Shown here in pieces: positions 8,498-17,944 of a DNA stretch of 64,000 bases (the first letter of the stretch is position 1; the number at the start of each line of letters is the position of its first letter). Source of the stretch: Marinomonas sp. TW1 (lineage in GTDB: Bacteria; Pseudomonadota; Gammaproteobacteria; Pseudomonadales; Marinomonadaceae); the NCBI RefSeq assembly GCF_001625355.1, contig NZ_JSEE01000002.1, forward strand, positions 186,001 through 250,000. Direction: 5' to 3'. The translations under genes were made by a program, and so were the position numbers. The notes below the pieces were generated by a model. It was not told the DNA's origin. It worked only from the letters and a program-made list of their open reading frames with translations, and did no database searches.

Positions 8498-9718
8498 TTA
8501 CTTAAACGCAAGCTGAAAAACTTGGGTTAAATGCTTTGGTTCCATAGAGGTTAAGGTTACTGAATCACACTGTTGGAATTGGCTAAATGCTTTGATGGCG
8601 TCGACAAAGGCACTCAGAAGGAGGTCGACGTCAAAGCCTGATGTCTCTATCGATTTCTCCAGATAGAGAGATTTGATTTCCAAGCGACGCTCTTTACGGT
8701 GGGCTTTGCAGTCCATGCGACCAATAAATTCCCCTCGAAACAGTAATGGTAAGCAGAAATAGCCGTATTGGCGTTTTGGTTCAGGCACATAACATTCAAT
8801 CTGATAATCGAACTGAAACACCGATCTTAGCCGATCACGCTGAATCACGCTGTTATCAAAAGGCGACAAAATCGACAGTCGATGACTCAATCTAGGCGCT
8901 CGTTGGTCGAATACGCCTGAAGGTATCAAAAACCGTTCACCATCGCCTAATTCAATTTCTTCCAACACCCCTTGATGCAAACCATCCAGAACTAGGCTTT
9001 TCATTGCCTGACGAAGTTCTGTGTTGCGGCGTAAATAAGTCAGTCCTTTTAATGAAACGAAGCCATGGCAACACAATTGTTGATCAAGCAGGTGTGCCGC
9101 ATATTCCTCAGCACTGGGCAAACTTGAATCAATGTGAGATGGCAAAACGCGTTCAGTTAAGTCATAGACTTTCTGAAAACCTTCCCGGTGACTGACCATA
9201 AGTTCACCTTCCATATACAGCTGCTCAAGCGCTTTTTTTGCCGGTTTCCAATCCCACCAACCTGCAGAACTGGCGTTTTTATGGGCCTCTAAATCACGAG
9301 ATCGAAGCGGGCCATCGGAACGAATACGAGCCAGCAATTCGGCCATCTGTTTTTTATCTGGATTTTTATACCAATGAACTTGGCCACTTTGTATGGCTTT
9401 CTTATAAGGTAGGGAAAATCGAAAATCATCCATGGGTAAAAAGGCCGCAGCATGAGACCAATACTCAAAAATACGACCACTGGCTAACAAGCGATGAATC
9501 ATCTCAGGTTGAAACTTAGGCACCCGAGTATGCAAGACATGATGATGCGCCCGCTCAACAACAGAAATCGTGTCTATCTGCACATAACCTAAATGCTTAA
9601 TCGCATCATGCGTCCCTGCCAGACCTTGGCCAAATGGGGCCATCGGTAAGAGACCTTGTGACGCTAGGGCGAGTCGACGTAGACGCTCTAAATCGGCTGT
9701 CCGAGTGATTTTCATCAT
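8498..9718 (-). CDS. ycaQ: YcaQ/AlkX-type winged-helix DNA glycosylase
   Basis: This 406-residue protein has the HTH_42 architecture of the AlkZ/YcaQ family, which unhooks interstrand DNA crosslinks and removes bulky N7 adducts. The N-terminal LGYVQIDTISVVERAHHHV contains the QxD catalytic pattern (Gln-Ile-Asp) of the YcaQ/AlkX branch rather than the QxQ of the AlkZ branch. The three tandem winged-helix units and a C-terminal beta-barrel region (KRQYGYFCLPLLFRGEFIGRMDCKAHR) are present at the usual length. It is a single gene, with no resistance or natural-product gene beside it. Confidence 0.82.
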   Translation of the reverse strand: MMKITRTADLERLRRLALASQGLLPMAPFGQGLAGTHDAIKHLGYVQIDTISVVERAHHHVLHTRVPKFQPEMIHRLLASGRIFEYWSHAAAFLPMDDFRFSLPYKKAIQSGQVHWYKNPDKKQMAELLARIRSDGPLRSRDLEAHKNASSAGWWDWKPAKKALEQLYMEGELMVSHREGFQKVYDLTERVLPSHIDSSLPSAEEYAAHLLDQQLCCHGFVSLKGLTYLRRNTELRQAMKSLVLDGLHQGVLEEIELGDGERFLIPSGVFDQRAPRLSHRLSILSPFDNSVIQRDRLRSVFQFDYQIECYVPEPKRQYGYFCLPLLFRGEFIGRMDCKAHRKERRLEIKSLYLEKSIETSGFDVDLLLSAFVDAIKAFSQFQQCDSVTLTSMEPKHLTQVFQLAFK

Positions 9719-9892
9719 GCTAGACCTAACTCAAATAAGAATTTCCTTTACGTTACTCATTCTGAGGTCATGAAGCGAATAAAATTTAAGTGGCAAGGGA
9801 GCTTGTCTAATGGGAAAAGAGTTGGTTTTGAACAGCATCAGTCACCGCAATCAACACCCAGAGCATTGGATTGCGGTATGACGACGTTTAGA

Positions 9893-10537
9893 TTAAGCGT
9901 TTGGTGATACAGGAATTTCGTCTTGGTTGTCTAATACAAGCCATTCTGCCAACTTGATGCGAAGGTCATCCACACCGTCGCCATTCAGGGCAGAGAAGGT
10001 TTGTACCGTACCATCGATATTTTGCTGCTTTAGCTCGCGCTGAATCGACAACATAGTCGACTTCGCAGGCCCACGCTTTAGCTTATCTGACTTGGTCAAT
10101 AGTACATGCACTTTCATACCATTGGCTTTCGCCCAATCCAACATCATTTCGTCGAACTCTTTAAGCGGATGGCGAATGTCCATGACCAACACCACACCAG
10201 CTAAAGAACGACGATTCATTAGGTAATCTTGCATGTGTGCTTGCCAAACCTTTTTCATCTCGATTGGCACTTTCGCAAAACCGTAACCCGGTAAGTCAAT
10301 CAAACGACGATCATCCAGATTTAAACCAAAGCAGTTGATCAACTGAGTACGACCCGGTGTTTTTGAAGTACGAGCCAATTTCTTTTGGTTCGTTAAGGTG
10401 TTCAATGCAGTGGATTTACCTGCATTGGAGCGTCCTGCAAAGGCTACTTCAACACCCTGATCAAGTGGGCATTGAGAGAGTTTTTCCGCACTTTTAATGA
10501 AATAAGCCGATTGGAACGTGGAGTCGTAAGGTGTCAT
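9893..10537 (-). CDS. engB: Ribosome-biogenesis GTP-binding protein YihA/EngB
   Basis: This small P-loop GTPase acts in late 50S assembly. Motifs are G1 GRSNAGKST, a G2-region TPGRTQ, G3 DLPGYG and G4 TKSD. The ATG at 10537 is chosen because [17 protein letters not shown] then aligns in length with the E. coli N-terminus. An in-frame GTG at 10576 would add 13 residues. Neither start has a strong ribosome site. In Pseudomonas engB lies next to cytochrome c4, dsbA and dgcP. Here it is divergent from dsbA with no cytochrome gene between. Confidence 0.92.
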   Translation of the reverse strand: MTPYDSTFQSAYFIKSAEKLSQCPLDQGVEVAFAGRSNAGKSTALNTLTNQKKLARTSKTPGRTQLINCFGLNLDDRRLIDLPGYGFAKVPIEMKKVWQAHMQDYLMNRRSLAGVVLVMDIRHPLKEFDEMMLDWAKANGMKVHVLLTKSDKLKRGPAKSTMLSIQRELKQQNIDGTVQTFSALNGDGVDDLRIKLAEWLVLDNQDEIPVSPNA

Positions 10538-10784
10538 AAATTTGATATTCGTCAGTCGATTGAGATTGGCATTCACAGATGCATTTTAGTGTGTATATAA
10601 TGCCAGCAATCCGTTAAAGATGCCATTTAAAAGGCCGTTGGCTCTGCCCAATTGTCCCTATTGATGTAAACTTTATGTAAACTTACCGGAAATGCCGAAC
10701 CTTCTCCCATAAACGGGATCGAATTTTTTTATGTTTAAGTGCATGATGTCACTGTAGTTTCATTTTTATCATTAGGAGCTTCCC

Positions 10785-11405
10785 ATGAAAAAGCTGTTTA
10801 CAGCTCTGATCTTTTCTCTACTTATGCCGCTAACAACGATGGCGGCTGAATACAGCGATGGCAATGGTTACACCACCATCAAGACCCCTGTTCGTACCAG
10901 CGACCCTAGCAAAATCGAAGTCACTGAAATTTTTTGGTATGGCTGCCCACATTGCTACGCCCTAGAGCCACTGGTTCAAGCTTGGAAAAAAGACGCGCCT
11001 GCCGACGTTGATTTTAAATACCAGCCAGCGGTATTTGGCCGTGGTTGGTTAGCTCATGCCAAAGCCTTTTACATTGCAGATATCCTAGGCGTGGAAGATA
11101 AAATTCGCGGTGACTTGTTTAATGCTATTCATGTTGAACATCGTCGTCTAAACTCAGAGGACGCGCTGGCCGAATTTTTTGTGAATTATGGTGTTAATGA
11201 AGACGACTTCCATAAACTGTACGATTCCTTCTCAGTGAACAGCCGTTTAAGCCAAGCCGATGCTAAAATTCGAGCTTACGGAGCACGCGGCGTACCAGGC
11301 GTCATTGTGAATGGCAAATACCTAGTGTCTGCACAAACTGCCAATGGCAATGAAAACATTTTCAAAGTGGTCGATTTCCTAATCGAAAAAGAACGTCAAA
11401 ATTAA
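10785..11405 (+). CDS. dsbA: Periplasmic thiol:disulfide oxidase DsbA
   Basis: This 206-residue protein has a signal peptide (MKKLFTALIFSLLMPLTTMAA), the active site CPHC at residues 54-57 and the cis-proline loop RGVPGVIVNG. It introduces disulfides into secreted proteins and is reoxidised by DsbB, a candidate for which is encoded at 36350-36859. AGGAG precedes the ATG. A diguanylate cyclase gene follows 16 bases later, so the two probably form an operon, as described for dsbA-dgcP in pseudomonads. Confidence 0.95.
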   Translation: MKKLFTALIFSLLMPLTTMAAEYSDGNGYTTIKTPVRTSDPSKIEVTEIFWYGCPHCYALEPLVQAWKKDAPADVDFKYQPAVFGRGWLAHAKAFYIADILGVEDKIRGDLFNAIHVEHRRLNSEDALAEFFVNYGVNEDDFHKLYDSFSVNSRLSQADAKIRAYGARGVPGVIVNGKYLVSAQTANGNENIFKVVDFLIEKERQN

Positions 11406-11421
11406 TATGAGTTGAGGTGGT

Positions 11422-12957
11422 ATGACGGAGTCATCAAGCGATAAATTGATCGAAGTTCTACGCAAGGCCGTTTCTAGAACTAGCATGCTCGCTGAAGGGA
11501 ATTATCCCGAGCTTGATTCCGTTGTCCGCCAACTTAGGCAAAGCATTACACAAGGTGTTGATGCTAACGAAATACAAAAACTGCTCAATCAAGCTGAGCC
11601 TTTATTACTCAGCAGTGATAAAGCACAAGAAGAAAGGGCTAAGCTGGTTCGATCCAGTTTGCAAAGTCTGATTGATGTTCTAGACAAAAATGCTAGCCAC
11701 CCCCTTCCTGCCCCTCTAAAAAAACAACTCGAATACGAAATTCGTGGCAAGTGGCAACTGCCTTATGAATGGCCACATCTGCTTAAATTGTTTTTAGAAT
11801 TAAGCCAACAAACCTTTAACCAGACGGACTCAAGTCATCAGACTGAGAAGAACTCCCTATTTCAGCGTCTGTTTAATCGCAGCAAAAACACCAATCAAGC
11901 GCCCTCCAACGATCAAGACATTATGGCGCAGATCAGTCACACTCTGGCGGGTCTGGTGGATAATTTGTCCTTGCCAAAACATTATCATGGGGAAATGACG
12001 ACCCTAAAAAGCGCGTTAACAGGCAACAGCAACCTAGAACAATTACCCACTTTACTCGATGAAGTCATTGCCTTAGTGATGATTGCCATCGGCAAAACTC
12101 AAGAAAGTCTGACCAAATACCTCAGTGAATTAAACAAACAACTGGCGAGCATTAACGCGTCTGTTACCAGCAGCTATCAATCACAAAAAAATCTCTCGGA
12201 GAGTCGCGAAGGCTTTAACACCAAATTACAAAAGCAAGTGGAAGAAACCAGCCAAGCGGTTCAAGGCGCTAATGACTTAGAAAGCTTGCAGCATTTAATC
12301 AATGAGCGTTTATCAAGCATTTCCAGCACCATGTCTGAGTATCGATCGCGCATGCAAGAGCAAGAAAAAGACGCCACTCAGTCCATTACCAGCCTAAAAA
12401 ACAAAGTCACTCGCATGGAAAAGGACTCCGCGTCGCTGCGTTCTATGCTGCAAGAGAAATTGGCGCAAGCCATGACCGATTCGTTGACTGAGCTGCCTAA
12501 CCGTACTGCCTATCAGGATGCCATCTTACCCCTTTGTCAGGTCATGCAAAAAACGCAAAAGCCATTGTGTTTGGCGGTCTGTGATATCGACTTCTTTAAA
12601 AAGGTGAACGACACTTGGGGGCATTTGGCGGGTGACAAAGTCCTCAGTATTGTACCGAAGCAAATTCGTAGTGTCTTACAGAAAGAAGATCTGATCTTCC
12701 GCTATGGTGGCGAAGAGTTCGTTATCGTATTTCCCAATACGCCAATGGATAAGGCGATTGAAAAAGCTGAGCTCATTCGTCAGACAGTCGAGAAGACCCC
12801 TTTTAATATGCAAGGCGAACCTGTGTCCATTTCCGTCTCCATTGGTATTGCCGAACACAAAACCAAAGAGACACCAGAAAGCTTATTTGAACGAGCCGAT
12901 AAACAACTGTATCAGGCAAAAGATTCTGGCCGTAATCGTGTGATGGCCGAAAAATAG
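11422..12957 (+). CDS. dgcP: GGDEF diguanylate cyclase, DgcP-like
   Basis: This 511-residue cytoplasmic protein has an N-terminal alpha-helical region (1-330) rich in Gln, Ser and Lys with coiled-coil character. A C-terminal GGDEF domain follows, with the active-site loop GGEEF at residues 429-433, so it should make c-di-GMP from GTP. The product-inhibition site RxxD five residues before the loop reads QKED, so the I-site appears lost. There is no transmembrane segment. Position after dsbA and overall design match Pseudomonas DgcP, a polar cyclase linked to FimV. The ortholog call rests on synteny and architecture. Confidence 0.8.
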   Translation: MTESSSDKLIEVLRKAVSRTSMLAEGNYPELDSVVRQLRQSITQGVDANEIQKLLNQAEPLLLSSDKAQEERAKLVRSSLQSLIDVLDKNASHPLPAPLKKQLEYEIRGKWQLPYEWPHLLKLFLELSQQTFNQTDSSHQTEKNSLFQRLFNRSKNTNQAPSNDQDIMAQISHTLAGLVDNLSLPKHYHGEMTTLKSALTGNSNLEQLPTLLDEVIALVMIAIGKTQESLTKYLSELNKQLASINASVTSSYQSQKNLSESREGFNTKLQKQVEETSQAVQGANDLESLQHLINERLSSISSTMSEYRSRMQEQEKDATQSITSLKNKVTRMEKDSASLRSMLQEKLAQAMTDSLTELPNRTAYQDAILPLCQVMQKTQKPLCLAVCDIDFFKKVNDTWGHLAGDKVLSIVPKQIRSVLQKEDLIFRYGGEEFVIVFPNTPMDKAIEKAELIRQTVEKTPFNMQGEPVSISVSIGIAEHKTKETPESLFERADKQLYQAKDSGRNRVMAEK

Positions 12958-13079
12958 ACCGAATAAGCAGTACCCGCGCTCGACTACGACAGGTACAATA
13001 AACACCATTAACAAATACAGATAATGCCATGCTGGTCGCTTTTTTTCGTCGCCAGCATTTTGTTAGGATGAATTCACTT

Positions 13080-13835
13080 ATGCAAGATGACCAAAAGAAC
13101 ACCACCCATTTTGGCTTTAAAGAAATTCCAGCCGATGAAAAAGTACAAGCCGTAGCGCAAGTGTTTCACTCGGTTGCCGCCAAATACGACATTATGAACG
13201 ACTTGATGTCTGGTGGTGTTCATCGCCTATGGAAACGCCATACTATTAGCCAATCGGGCGTTCGTGCGGGCAACAAGGTGCTGGATATTGCCGGCGGCAC
13301 TGGCGACCTGACATTGAAATTCTCTCGTTTGGTTGGCAGTGAAGGACAGGTCATTCTCGCCGACATTAACGATTCCATGCTAAAAGTGGGTCGTGACAAG
13401 CTAGCCAATCAAGGTGTGGTTGGTAATGTGAAATTTGTGCAAGCCAATGCCGAAGAATTGCCTTTCCCAGATAATACCTTTGATTGCATCACCATTGCCT
13501 TTGGTCTGCGTAACGTAACGGACAAATCCAAAGCATTGGCCTCCATGTACCGTGTCCTCAAGCCCGGCGGTCGTCTGTTAGTGTTAGAGTTCTCCAAACC
13601 AGAATCAGAAGTGCTATCAAAGATCTACGACCAGTATTCCTTCCGACTGCTGCCGACCATGGGTAAATTGATCGCGAACGACGCTGACAGTTATCGCTAT
13701 TTAGCCGAATCCATCCGTATGCACCCAGATCAAGAAACGCTCAAAGGCATGATGGAAGACGTTGGCTTCGAACGCACCAGCTTTCAAAATCTGACCGGCG
13801 GCATTGTCGCACTCCACAAAGGGTTTAAATTCTAA
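13080..13835 (+). CDS. ubiE: Ubiquinone/menaquinone C-methyltransferase UbiE
   Basis: This 251-residue SAM-dependent methyltransferase of quinone biosynthesis has [11 protein letters not shown] (SAM-binding motif I), the family signature [30 protein letters not shown] in near-consensus form, and [13 protein letters not shown]. The ATG at 13080 makes the N-terminus ([13 protein letters not shown]) align exactly with the E. coli protein. ATGs at 13068 and 13029 are possible but less likely. The stop is 2 bases before ubiB. The ubiJ gene found between these two in E. coli is absent. Confidence 0.95.
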   Translation: MQDDQKNTTHFGFKEIPADEKVQAVAQVFHSVAAKYDIMNDLMSGGVHRLWKRHTISQSGVRAGNKVLDIAGGTGDLTLKFSRLVGSEGQVILADINDSMLKVGRDKLANQGVVGNVKFVQANAEELPFPDNTFDCITIAFGLRNVTDKSKALASMYRVLKPGGRLLVLEFSKPESEVLSKIYDQYSFRLLPTMGKLIANDADSYRYLAESIRMHPDQETLKGMMEDVGFERTSFQNLTGGIVALHKGFKF

Positions 13836-13837
13836 CC

Positions 13838-15481
13838 ATGTTCACCAGTGCATTTCGTTTTCTGCGCATCCTTTACACTGTGGTGCGCTTTCGCCTTGAC
13901 GTGTTTATTCCATTTTCTCTACTGCCTTGGTATCTACGTTATACACTCGGCGCGTTATGTGCCATTGGCCGCCAGCGGGCCAGCAAAAATCGCGGCGAAC
14001 GACTGCGCCTAGCGCTGGAGTCACTTGGCCCTATCTTTGTGAAGTTTGGGCAAATTCTCTCAACTCGTCGCGACTTATTAGACGATGATTTAGCCGACGA
14101 GCTGGCCAAATTACAAGATAAAGTACCACCGTTTTCAGGCAAGGTCGCAAAAGCCATTATTGAGCGCGACTTAAAAGCACCGATTGAGCAATTGTTTGCG
14201 GAGTTTTCAGAAACACCGCTCGCATCCGCTTCCATTGCACAAGTGCATACAGCCACCTTGCACAGTGGCGAAGCCGTAGTGGTTAAAGTCATTCGACCTA
14301 AAATCGAAAACACCATCGGCAAGGACATCAGCTTGCTGTACAGTTTGGCGCATTTGGTTGCCAACGTCAGTGAAGATGGTCGTCGATTGCGCCCGATTGA
14401 AGTGGTAACAGACTACGAATACACCATTTTAGATGAATTAGATTTAGCAAAAGAAGCCGCCAATACTGGCTTACTACAGCGCAACTTTACTCAATCTGAA
14501 TTGCTATATGTCCCGCAAGTGTATTGGGACTATTGCCATCGAAATGTCATGGTGATGGAGCGCATTTCAGGCATCCCCGTGGCCGACATTCCCGCCCTCA
14601 ATCAAGCGAATGTCAACATGAAGTGTTTGGCCGAACGCGGCGTAGAAATCTTTTTCACGCAAGTTTTCTCACACAGCTTCTTTCATGCTGACATGCACCC
14701 TGGCAACATTTTTGTTGACCCGAGCAACCCAGACAAGCCCAAATACATTGCCATTGATTGCGCCATCATGGGCAGCTTAGATGACGAAGATAAGAGCTAT
14801 CTTGCCCGCAATTTGCTGGCCTTTTTCCAACGAGATTACCGCCTCGTCGCCGAGCTGCATGTGGAAAGCGGCTGGGTACCAAAAGGCACGCCAGTTCACG
14901 CTTTCGAATCGGCCATACGCAGTGTCTGTGAACCCATGTTTGCCAAGCCATTAAAAGACATTTCCTTTGGCCAAGTATTAATCGGTTTATTCCAGACCGC
15001 ACGTCGCTTTAATATGGAAGTGCAGCCGCAACTAGTGTTACTAGAAAAAACCTTACTTAATATTGAAGGTTTAGGTCGCCAGCTGTACCCTGATCTTGAC
15101 CTTTGGGTAACAGCGAAACCATTCCTAGAACGCTGGATGCGCGAACAAATGGGGCCCAAACGTGTGATGGAAGAAGTACGTAAACAGGCACCGCAATGGG
15201 CTGGCCATTTACCACAGATCCCTAACCTAGTGTTTACCGCATTAACACAACTGCCTCATCAAGAAGAGCGCATGCAAGCGCAAACCAATGAGATAAAAGA
15301 ACTAAGCCAAGAGTTGAAACTGCGTCGCCGTAACTGGCCATTCCGCTTATTAGGAGCATTCAGCCTAGCCGGAGCCTGGTTAGTCACCGAGCCAGATACG
15401 CTGCAACAACTCAAGCACGCCGACCTGACCAGTATTGGATTATTTGTATTAGGCTTGTATTTACTTGTCTTAAAACCGTAA
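13838..15481 (+). CDS. ubiB: UbiB, ABC1/ADCK-type protein kinase-like factor of ubiquinone synthesis
   Basis: This 547-residue protein has the atypical kinase features of UbiB: the KxGQ motif in GPIFVKFGQILSTRRDLL, the Ala-rich ASASIAQVH loop replacing a Gly-rich loop, VVKVIRP with the invariant Lys, and FFHADMHPGNIFVD with the catalytic Asp. Two C-terminal membrane segments lie at about 505-545. UbiB is needed for coenzyme Q synthesis, probably by ATPase-driven handling of lipid intermediates. It is tightly coupled to ubiE and followed by hisE 16 bases later. Confidence 0.95.
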   Translation: MFTSAFRFLRILYTVVRFRLDVFIPFSLLPWYLRYTLGALCAIGRQRASKNRGERLRLALESLGPIFVKFGQILSTRRDLLDDDLADELAKLQDKVPPFSGKVAKAIIERDLKAPIEQLFAEFSETPLASASIAQVHTATLHSGEAVVVKVIRPKIENTIGKDISLLYSLAHLVANVSEDGRRLRPIEVVTDYEYTILDELDLAKEAANTGLLQRNFTQSELLYVPQVYWDYCHRNVMVMERISGIPVADIPALNQANVNMKCLAERGVEIFFTQVFSHSFFHADMHPGNIFVDPSNPDKPKYIAIDCAIMGSLDDEDKSYLARNLLAFFQRDYRLVAELHVESGWVPKGTPVHAFESAIRSVCEPMFAKPLKDISFGQVLIGLFQTARRFNMEVQPQLVLLEKTLLNIEGLGRQLYPDLDLWVTAKPFLERWMREQMGPKRVMEEVRKQAPQWAGHLPQIPNLVFTALTQLPHQEERMQAQTNEIKELSQELKLRRRNWPFRLLGAFSLAGAWLVTEPDTLQQLKHADLTSIGLFVLGLYLLVLKP

Positions 15482-15497
15482 CATTTGAGAGACTATA

Positions 15498-15830
15498 ATG
15501 AAAACCGATGTTTTGGCTGAGTTAGCAGCCACTCTAGAGCAACGCAAAAACGCTTCAGCCGATTCTTCTTATGTCGCTAGCCTGCATGCCAAAGGATTAA
15601 ACAAGATCCTTGAGAAAGTTGGTGAAGAGAGCATTGAAACAATTATTGCAGCGAAGGACGCGATCACATCAGGTGATAAATCTGATCTGGTCTATGAAAC
15701 AGCTGACCTTTGGTTCCATACCTTAGTTATGTTATCTCATTTAGACTTGGGCCCTGATGCTATACTGGATGAGTTAGCTCGTCGATTTAATCTGTCTGGC
15801 TTAGACGAAAAAGCCAGTCGAGACCAATAA
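15498..15830 (+). CDS. hisE: Phosphoribosyl-ATP pyrophosphatase HisE
   Basis: This 110-residue all-helical MazG-like pyrophosphohydrolase catalyses step 2 of histidine synthesis. Characteristic are [22 protein letters not shown] and the metal-binding EKVGEE and YETADLWFH segments. In Pseudomonas hisI precedes hisE at this point; here the gap to ubiB is 16 bases, so hisI must be elsewhere. It sits in the same reading direction as ubiB and tatABC and is probably co-transcribed. Confidence 0.93.
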   Translation: MKTDVLAELAATLEQRKNASADSSYVASLHAKGLNKILEKVGEESIETIIAAKDAITSGDKSDLVYETADLWFHTLVMLSHLDLGPDAILDELARRFNLSGLDEKASRDQ

Positions 15831-15861
15831 GCAGTAGAAACGAATAAGCAGGAGAAAAATT

Positions 15862-16080
15862 ATGTTAAGTGGAATCGGTATTTGGCAACTTCTAATCGTG
15901 TTGGCCATCTTAGTGCTTATTTTTGGCACGAAAAAATTGAAAAACTTAGGCTCAGACCTTGGTGGCGCGGTAAAAGGCTTTAAAGAAGCGGTCGATAAAG
16001 ACGGTGATGACGAAGCGGATAAAACGGCTCAGCAAAAAGTCATCGATGGCGAAGCCAAAAAAGACGATAAGAGCGCTTAA
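15862..16080 (+). CDS. tatA: Sec-independent translocase subunit TatA
   Basis: This 72-residue protein has one N-terminal membrane helix ([19 protein letters not shown]), the [14 protein letters not shown] hinge and the amphipathic helix [10 protein letters not shown] charged acidic and Lys-rich tail follows. TatA multimers form the pore for folded proteins carrying twin-arginine signals. AGGAGA precedes the ATG. It is the first gene of a tatA-tatB-tatC run. Confidence 0.95.
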   Translation: MLSGIGIWQLLIVLAILVLIFGTKKLKNLGSDLGGAVKGFKEAVDKDGDDEADKTAQQKVIDGEAKKDDKSA

Positions 16081-16083
16081 TCC

Positions 16084-16488
16084 GTGTTCGATATTGGCTT
16101 TTCAGAATTGTTAGTTGTCTTTGTGGTTGGCCTATTAATTTTAGGCCCCGAGCGCCTTCCTCATGCCGCCAAGACAGCTGGCCTATGGGTCCGCAAAATT
16201 CGTCGCAGCATTAACTCAGTACAAAGGGAGATTAATGCTCAGCTTGATAACGAAGAGATGCAGCAAAAAATTGCTGAAACCAACAAGCGCATGCTGCAAG
16301 AAGGGCAGGCAATCCAAAACACCATCACCCCGCTTGCCGTGTCGCAAACTGAACCAGAACCCGTTCCTGTCGCGACGGCGCAACACACAGACCAAGTCGA
16401 TGCACCTAATCTGACGGAATCCCATGAAGCCGTGACCGATACGGACACAAAGGCAAAACAAGACACGCAGCGATTAATTGATTCCTGA
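16084..16488 (+). CDS. tatB: Sec-independent translocase subunit TatB
   Basis: This 134-residue protein starts at GTG, 3 bases after tatA. It shows the TatB N-terminus MFDIGFSELLVVFVVGLLILGPERLP with the Gly-Pro-Glu hinge. A long amphipathic helix and a variable Thr/Glu/Asp-rich tail follow. TatB forms the substrate receptor with TatC. The tail is low-complexity and unlikely to be conserved. Confidence 0.94.
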   Translation: MFDIGFSELLVVFVVGLLILGPERLPHAAKTAGLWVRKIRRSINSVQREINAQLDNEEMQQKIAETNKRMLQEGQAIQNTITPLAVSQTEPEPVPVATAQHTDQVDAPNLTESHEAVTDTDTKAKQDTQRLIDS

Positions 16489-16512
16489 TCACAAGATACG
16501 GGCAAGCCTTTT

Positions 16513-17295
16513 ATGAGTACAGATTCATCCCAACAAGCCCCTTTGGTGGCGCATTTAATTGAACTAAGAAATCGACTACTTAAGTCAGTTTTGGCCATTT
16601 TACTGATTTTCATTGGCCTGTATTATTTTGCCAATGATTTATACCTGATTGTTTCTGAACCACTGAGATTACTTTTACCTGAAGGCAGCTCTTTGATTGC
16701 AACGGAAGTGGCTTCGCCTTTTCTAGCGCCCTTAAAATTGACCTTTGCCATTGCCGTTTTAATCTCTGTTCCTTACACCCTATTCCAAGCTTGGTCTTTT
16801 ATCGCTCCTGCCTTGTATAAAAACGAGAAGACCATCGCCATACCACTGCTTATCTCCAGTATCCTGTTATTTTACATGGGCGTGCTCTTTGCTTACTACG
16901 TGGTACTTCCTTTGATTTTCGGGTTTTTCACCACGGTCGGCCCAGGCGAAGTCACGGTCATGACGGACATCAACAATTACCTGAACTTTGTCCTCAAGCT
17001 GTTTTTTGCCTTTGGCGTAACCTTCGAAATCCCTGTGGCCACTTATCTCTTGATCAAAGCCGGTGCTACTACCGTTGCCAAACTCTCCAAAAAGCGACCT
17101 TTTATCTTCCTCGGGTGCTTTGTTGTCGGCATGCTGATCACACCACCTGATATTTTCTCTCAGACCTTATTGGCCATTCCTATGTGGATGCTGTTCGAAG
17201 TCGGCTTATTGGCTGGCCGCACAGTCAAAAATCAGGATGATGAAGAAAGTGAAGAGACGGAAGACAACACTCAAGCGACAGAGCCCAAAGTCTAG
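16513..17295 (+). CDS. tatC: Sec-independent translocase subunit TatC
   Basis: This 260-residue polytopic inner-membrane protein has six predicted helices. The N-terminal HLIELRNRLLKS segment forms part of the twin-arginine signal binding site. Other family patterns are FKLTFAIAVLIS-like FLAPLKLTFAIAVLIS, SFIAPALYKNEK and LITPPDIFSQ. The acidic C-terminal tail is cytoplasmic. It is the last gene of the ubiE-ubiB-hisE-tatABC run, followed by a terminator. Confidence 0.95.
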   Translation: MSTDSSQQAPLVAHLIELRNRLLKSVLAILLIFIGLYYFANDLYLIVSEPLRLLLPEGSSLIATEVASPFLAPLKLTFAIAVLISVPYTLFQAWSFIAPALYKNEKTIAIPLLISSILLFYMGVLFAYYVVLPLIFGFFTTVGPGEVTVMTDINNYLNFVLKLFFAFGVTFEIPVATYLLIKAGATTVAKLSKKRPFIFLGCFVVGMLITPPDIFSQTLLAIPMWMLFEVGLLAGRTVKNQDDEESEETEDNTQATEPKV

Positions 17296-17311
17296 CCACT
17301 TAATTCATTCG

Positions 17312-17340
17312 TGCCTGAACAACTCTGTGTCAGGCATTTT
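17312..17340 (+). terminator. Terminator after tatC
   Basis: TGCCTGA pairs with TCAGGCA across an 11-base loop and is followed by TTTTA. Confidence 0.75.
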
Positions 17341-17366
17341 ACGCTGCGAACCTAAATTGGTGTCGC

Positions 17367-17801
17367 TTAATCCAGCATAAAGGTCACAGGACCATCATTG
17401 GTGAAAGCCACTTTCATGTCTGCGCCAAATTCTCCTGTGGCGACTTTATCATGCTGAGCGCGCACCTTTTCCACAAACGCATTAAACAAACGTTCACCTT
17501 CCGCTGGCACCGCCGCACTGGAAAATCCAGGACGCAGGCCTTTTTTGGTGTCGGCCGCTAGAGTAAATTGCGACACCAGCAGAACACCACCATTAACTTG
17601 TTGGACATTTAGATTCATCTTGCCCTCGTCATCGCTGAACATGCGATATTTAAGCAACTTATCCGCAAGGCGCTGAACATCCATTTCAGTATCACCCTTT
17701 TCAATTCCAACCAAGACCAGCTGACCATGATCTATGGCACCAACCACCTCGCCTTCCACGGTCACGCTGGCATTCAAGGCTCGCTGCACTAATACTTTCA
17801 T
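17367..17801 (-). CDS. dtd: D-aminoacyl-tRNA deacylase Dtd
   Basis: This 144-residue protein cleaves D-amino acids, and glycine from tRNA-Ala, off mischarged tRNAs. The two family signatures are present: SQFTLAAD and the C-terminal NDGPVTFMLD carrying the Gly-cis-Pro motif. The N-terminus MKVLVQRALNASVTV is typical. GAGGACTGGG precedes the ATG. It lies downstream of typA on the same strand, separated by a strong hairpin, so it probably has its own promoter. Confidence 0.94.
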   Translation of the reverse strand: MKVLVQRALNASVTVEGEVVGAIDHGQLVLVGIEKGDTEMDVQRLADKLLKYRMFSDDEGKMNLNVQQVNGGVLLVSQFTLAADTKKGLRPGFSSAAVPAEGERLFNAFVEKVRAQHDKVATGEFGADMKVAFTNDGPVTFMLD

Positions 17802-17835
17802 CCCAGTCCTCTTTTTTCTGCTTCATAAGCCAGAT

Positions 17836-17860
17836 AAAACAAAAGCGCCCGAAGGCGCTT
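17836..17860 (-). terminator. Terminator after typA (TTCG tetraloop)
   Basis: On the minus strand AAGCGCC-TTCG-GGCGCTT is followed by TTGTTTTA. A second small hairpin (TAAGCC/GGCTTA) lies at 17872-17887, between this one and the typA stop. Confidence 0.8.
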
Positions 17861-17944
17861 CTGTCGCTCCTAAGCCAAAAGGCTTATTTGCTGCTGCTCG
17901 TTTAATGGCTATGCTCAATTTGATCTGAACATAGCCTATAACGC

